A DNA stretch of 35,797 nucleotides from Halorubrum halodurans. GTDB lineage: Archaea; Halobacteriota; Halobacteria; Halobacteriales; Haloferacaceae. The stretch covers positions 1-35,797 of the forward strand of contig NZ_NHPJ01000083.1 of NCBI RefSeq assembly GCF_002252985.1, given 5' to 3'. The notes below the pieces were generated by a model. It had not been told where the DNA came from, searched no databases, and saw only the letters and a list, made by a program, of their open reading frames with translations. Shown here in pieces: positions 33,986 to 35,797 of the stretch (position 1 is its first letter; every line of letters starts with the position of its first letter). Both the position numbers and the translations under genes were made by a program.

Positions 33986-34579
33986 GTGCCGACGTTCCGC
34001 TACCCGTGTCCCGGCTGCCGTACGACCAACAGCCTCCACGACGCCGACTGCGAGTTCGAGGGCGTGAGCTGGCCCACCGTCGAGAAGGTGTACACGGACC
34101 TGCTGTCGGTCCTCACGGCCGAGCGCGACGGGATCGCCGAGTCGGCCCTGCGGGAGGCCGTCGCCGACGAGTGGGGCGGACTCCACAAGGCCGCGCTGGG
34201 GGCGCTCGAACGCGAACAGCGGGTCGTCCGCGAGGACGACGTGCTCAGGCTCCTCACCGCCGCGGAGTTCAAGGAGCTCGTCTCGGAGCCGACCCGCGAG
34301 CCGATGCGGACCGTCTACGAGCGCGGCTCCGTCCCCGGCTGTCACGACAACGCTGTCTTCGCGATGGTCGCGTGGTACGAGATGGTCGGACTCTCCTGGC
34401 CGGAGACGAAGGAGAACGTCGTCGAGTGGCTCCACACCTCCGGCGCGTGGGACCGCGGCGGATTCGAGGAGTCCTCGCCCGAGGAGCTCGTCGAGTCGAA
34501 GCGCCACGTGTACGACGCGGGGTACGGCTGGAAGGAGAAGGGCCAGGCGGCGAAGCGCGTCATCGAGCGGCACGGGTGA
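33986..34579 (+). CDS. Zinc-ribbon protein of unknown function
   Basis: 197 aa. The N-terminus is a small zinc-binding motif [16 protein letters not shown] winged-helix-like helical segment follows ([29 protein letters not shown]). The C-terminal half is a conserved-looking helical domain ([33 protein letters not shown]) reminiscent of C-terminal helical domains of replication primases, but I cannot assign it. GTG 33986 is the start: a BRE-like CGAAAA and CCTAAC lie about 26 nt upstream, and no earlier start lies after that element. It diverges from mdh. Confidence 0.75.
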   Translation: MPTFRYPCPGCRTTNSLHDADCEFEGVSWPTVEKVYTDLLSVLTAERDGIAESALREAVADEWGGLHKAALGALEREQRVVREDDVLRLLTAAEFKELVSEPTREPMRTVYERGSVPGCHDNAVFAMVAWYEMVGLSWPETKENVVEWLHTSGAWDRGGFEESSPEELVESKRHVYDAGYGWKEKGQAAKRVIERHG

Positions 34580-34637
34580 TCCCCCCGCTCCGGGTCGCAC
34601 GACAGTTTTAGGCCGCACGTCGCCGTCGGTAGCCACG

Positions 34638-35797
34638 ATGCCCTTCGACGCCGCCCTCGCGTGGCCCGTGGTCCACGCGTGGCTCGGTTCCGCGTGGCCC
34701 GCGGTCCCCGCCTGGCCCGTGCTCGGATCGCTCGCGGGCGGCGTCGGCGCGCTCGGGCTCGCGTGGGCCATCCGTCGCCACCGCGGGCGACCCGGCGTCG
34801 ACTGGTTCCTCGGCGTGTTCGCCGCGCAGGCGACGTGGTGTCTCTCCTACGGGGTCGGGCTGCTCGTCGAGGGACCGACCCTCCGGACCGTGTTGGAGGC
34901 GACGACGTGGCTCGGGATCGTCTGGACCGGCGTGGCCTTCCTCGGGTTCGCGCTCGCGTACACGGGACGGGCGGACGTGATCCGGGGACGACTCTTCGCC
35001 GCGATCGTCGGGTTCGGGCTGCTCTCGACGCTCGTCCTCGCCACCAACCCGATCCACGGCGGGTTCTGGACGGGGTTTCGGTCCGACCCGGTCCTCGGGG
35101 TCGAGACGGTCTCGTACGCCCTCGGCCCGTGGGCGTACCTCGTCGTCGCCGTCGAGTCGGTGCTCGTCGCGAGCGCGGTCTTCCTGCTCGTCGACACCCT
35201 GTTCAGCTACGGCCCGCTGTACCGGCGGGAGACGGCGGCGGTGGCGTTGAGCTCGCTCCCGCCGGGGTTCGCCCTGGTCGCGTGGACGCTCGGGGTCGGC
35301 CCCGTCCCGCAGCTTCGGCTCGCGCCGCTCATGTTCGTCCCGCACGTCCTGCTCGACGCGTACGCGTTCGACCGCGCGGAGATGTTCGACCGCCACCCGA
35401 CGACCAGCCGCGCCGCCGAGCGGACGGCGATCGACGATCTCGCCGATCCCATCATCGCGCTCGCGCTCGACCGCCGGATCGTCCGGCTGAACCCCGCCGC
35501 GGAGACGCTCCTCGAGGTCGACGCCGAGGACGCGCGCGACCGGCCGCTCTCCGCGTTCCTCGACGTGCCGGTCGACGGCGAGCGCGGCGAGGACGAGAGC
35601 GACGACGCGAACGAGACGGTCGCGGTCGAGACGGCCGACGGCCGCCGCACGTACGCGGTGTCGACGTCCCGGCTGACCGACCCGAACGGGAGCCACGTCG
35701 GGTACACCGTCGTCCTCTCGGACGTCACCGAACGCGAGCGACGCCGTCAGCAGCTGGAGGTGCTCAACCGGGTGCTCAGACACAACCTCCGAAACGA
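34638..35797 (+). CDS. Sensor histidine kinase, 7TM-PAS (truncated by window end)
   Basis: The first 386 codons are present and open to the edge. The N-terminus is hydrophobic with seven predicted helices (about residues 26-235), matching the 7TM sensor module of archaeal/bacterial histidine kinases. A PAS domain follows (about 250-365; ADPIIALALDRRIVRLNPAAETLLEV to YTVVLSDVTERE). The H-box begins at the edge, with H382 in RHNLRN the phospho-acceptor. The ATPase domain is outside the window. The start follows GTTTTAG (34605-34611) by about 30 nt. The first 30 residues contain a repeated AWP motif. The signal is unknown. Confidence 0.88.
   Translation, partial: MPFDAALAWPVVHAWLGSAWPAVPAWPVLGSLAGGVGALGLAWAIRRHRGRPGVDWFLGVFAAQATWCLSYGVGLLVEGPTLRTVLEATTWLGIVWTGVAFLGFALAYTGRADVIRGRLFAAIVGFGLLSTLVLATNPIHGGFWTGFRSDPVLGVETVSYALGPWAYLVVAVESVLVASAVFLLVDTLFSYGPLYRRETAAVALSSLPPGFALVAWTLGVGPVPQLRLAPLMFVPHVLLDAYAFDRAEMFDRHPTTSRAAERTAIDDLADPIIALALDRRIVRLNPAAETLLEVDAEDARDRPLSAFLDVPVDGERGEDESDDANETVAVETADGRRTYAVSTSRLTDPNGSHVGYTVVLSDVTERERRRQQLEVLNRVLRHNLRN

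Overview
The window is a GC-rich haloarchaeal chromosome segment. Evidence: acidic proteins, a group II chaperonin (thermosome), archaeal TFB, RIO1 and KH-type ribosome-assembly factors, archaeal TyrRS, MptD-type dihydroneopterin aldolase, a Tat-exported lipoprotein, several proteins known only from haloarchaea, and TATA elements about 26 nt upstream of most start codons (leaderless mRNAs). A Halorubrum-like member of Haloferacales is my guess from composition, not a proven assignment. I see no tRNA, rRNA, CRISPR array, IS element or origin.

Region 1 (1-7350), information processing: thermosome, a Pno1/Dim2-like KH protein and RIO1 kinase on the minus strand. Divergent from rio1 are a COG2433/DUF460 RuvC-fold protein and tyrS. 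Region 2 (7351-11295), metabolism and transport: a protein with a NucS-like N-terminus joined to zinc ribbons, a TRZ/ATZ-type nucleoside deaminase, an MFS transporter, and mptD of archaeal pterin synthesis. Region 3 (11296-18260): a PLP aminotransferase, a D-2-hydroxyacid dehydrogenase and a four-gene Pot-type ABC importer (potA divergent from potD-potB-potC). Its two control regions are markedly AT-rich and hold dyad elements, so this looks like a regulated uptake and catabolic unit.

Region 4 (18359-25277): a GTPBP1-like GTPase, a CARF-like/winged-helix regulator (HFX_2341 type), a TFB divergent from a 173-aa HTH-like protein, a MinD-like protein that has lost both P-loop lysines, and a second MFS carrier. 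Region 5 (25311-31791): HIT hydrolase, RNase Z, a small unknown, a MOSC protein, a DUF433/DUF5615 toxin-antitoxin pair, an ABC exporter, a DUF5789 protein and a creatininase/ArfB-like amidohydrolase. Region 6 (31797-35797): small haloarchaeal proteins including an unlisted 52-aa single-TM protein, malate dehydrogenase, a zinc-ribbon unknown, and a 7TM-PAS histidine kinase cut by the window end at its H-box.

I did not find a clearly new multi-gene system. The strongest leads are small: a nested operator dyad before the aminotransferase, an orphan palindrome-bearing promoter at 1995-2032, short tandem repeats that contain the stop codons of rio1 and of the ABC exporter, a degenerate MinD-like ATPase, and domain-reshuffled CARF and NucS relatives.
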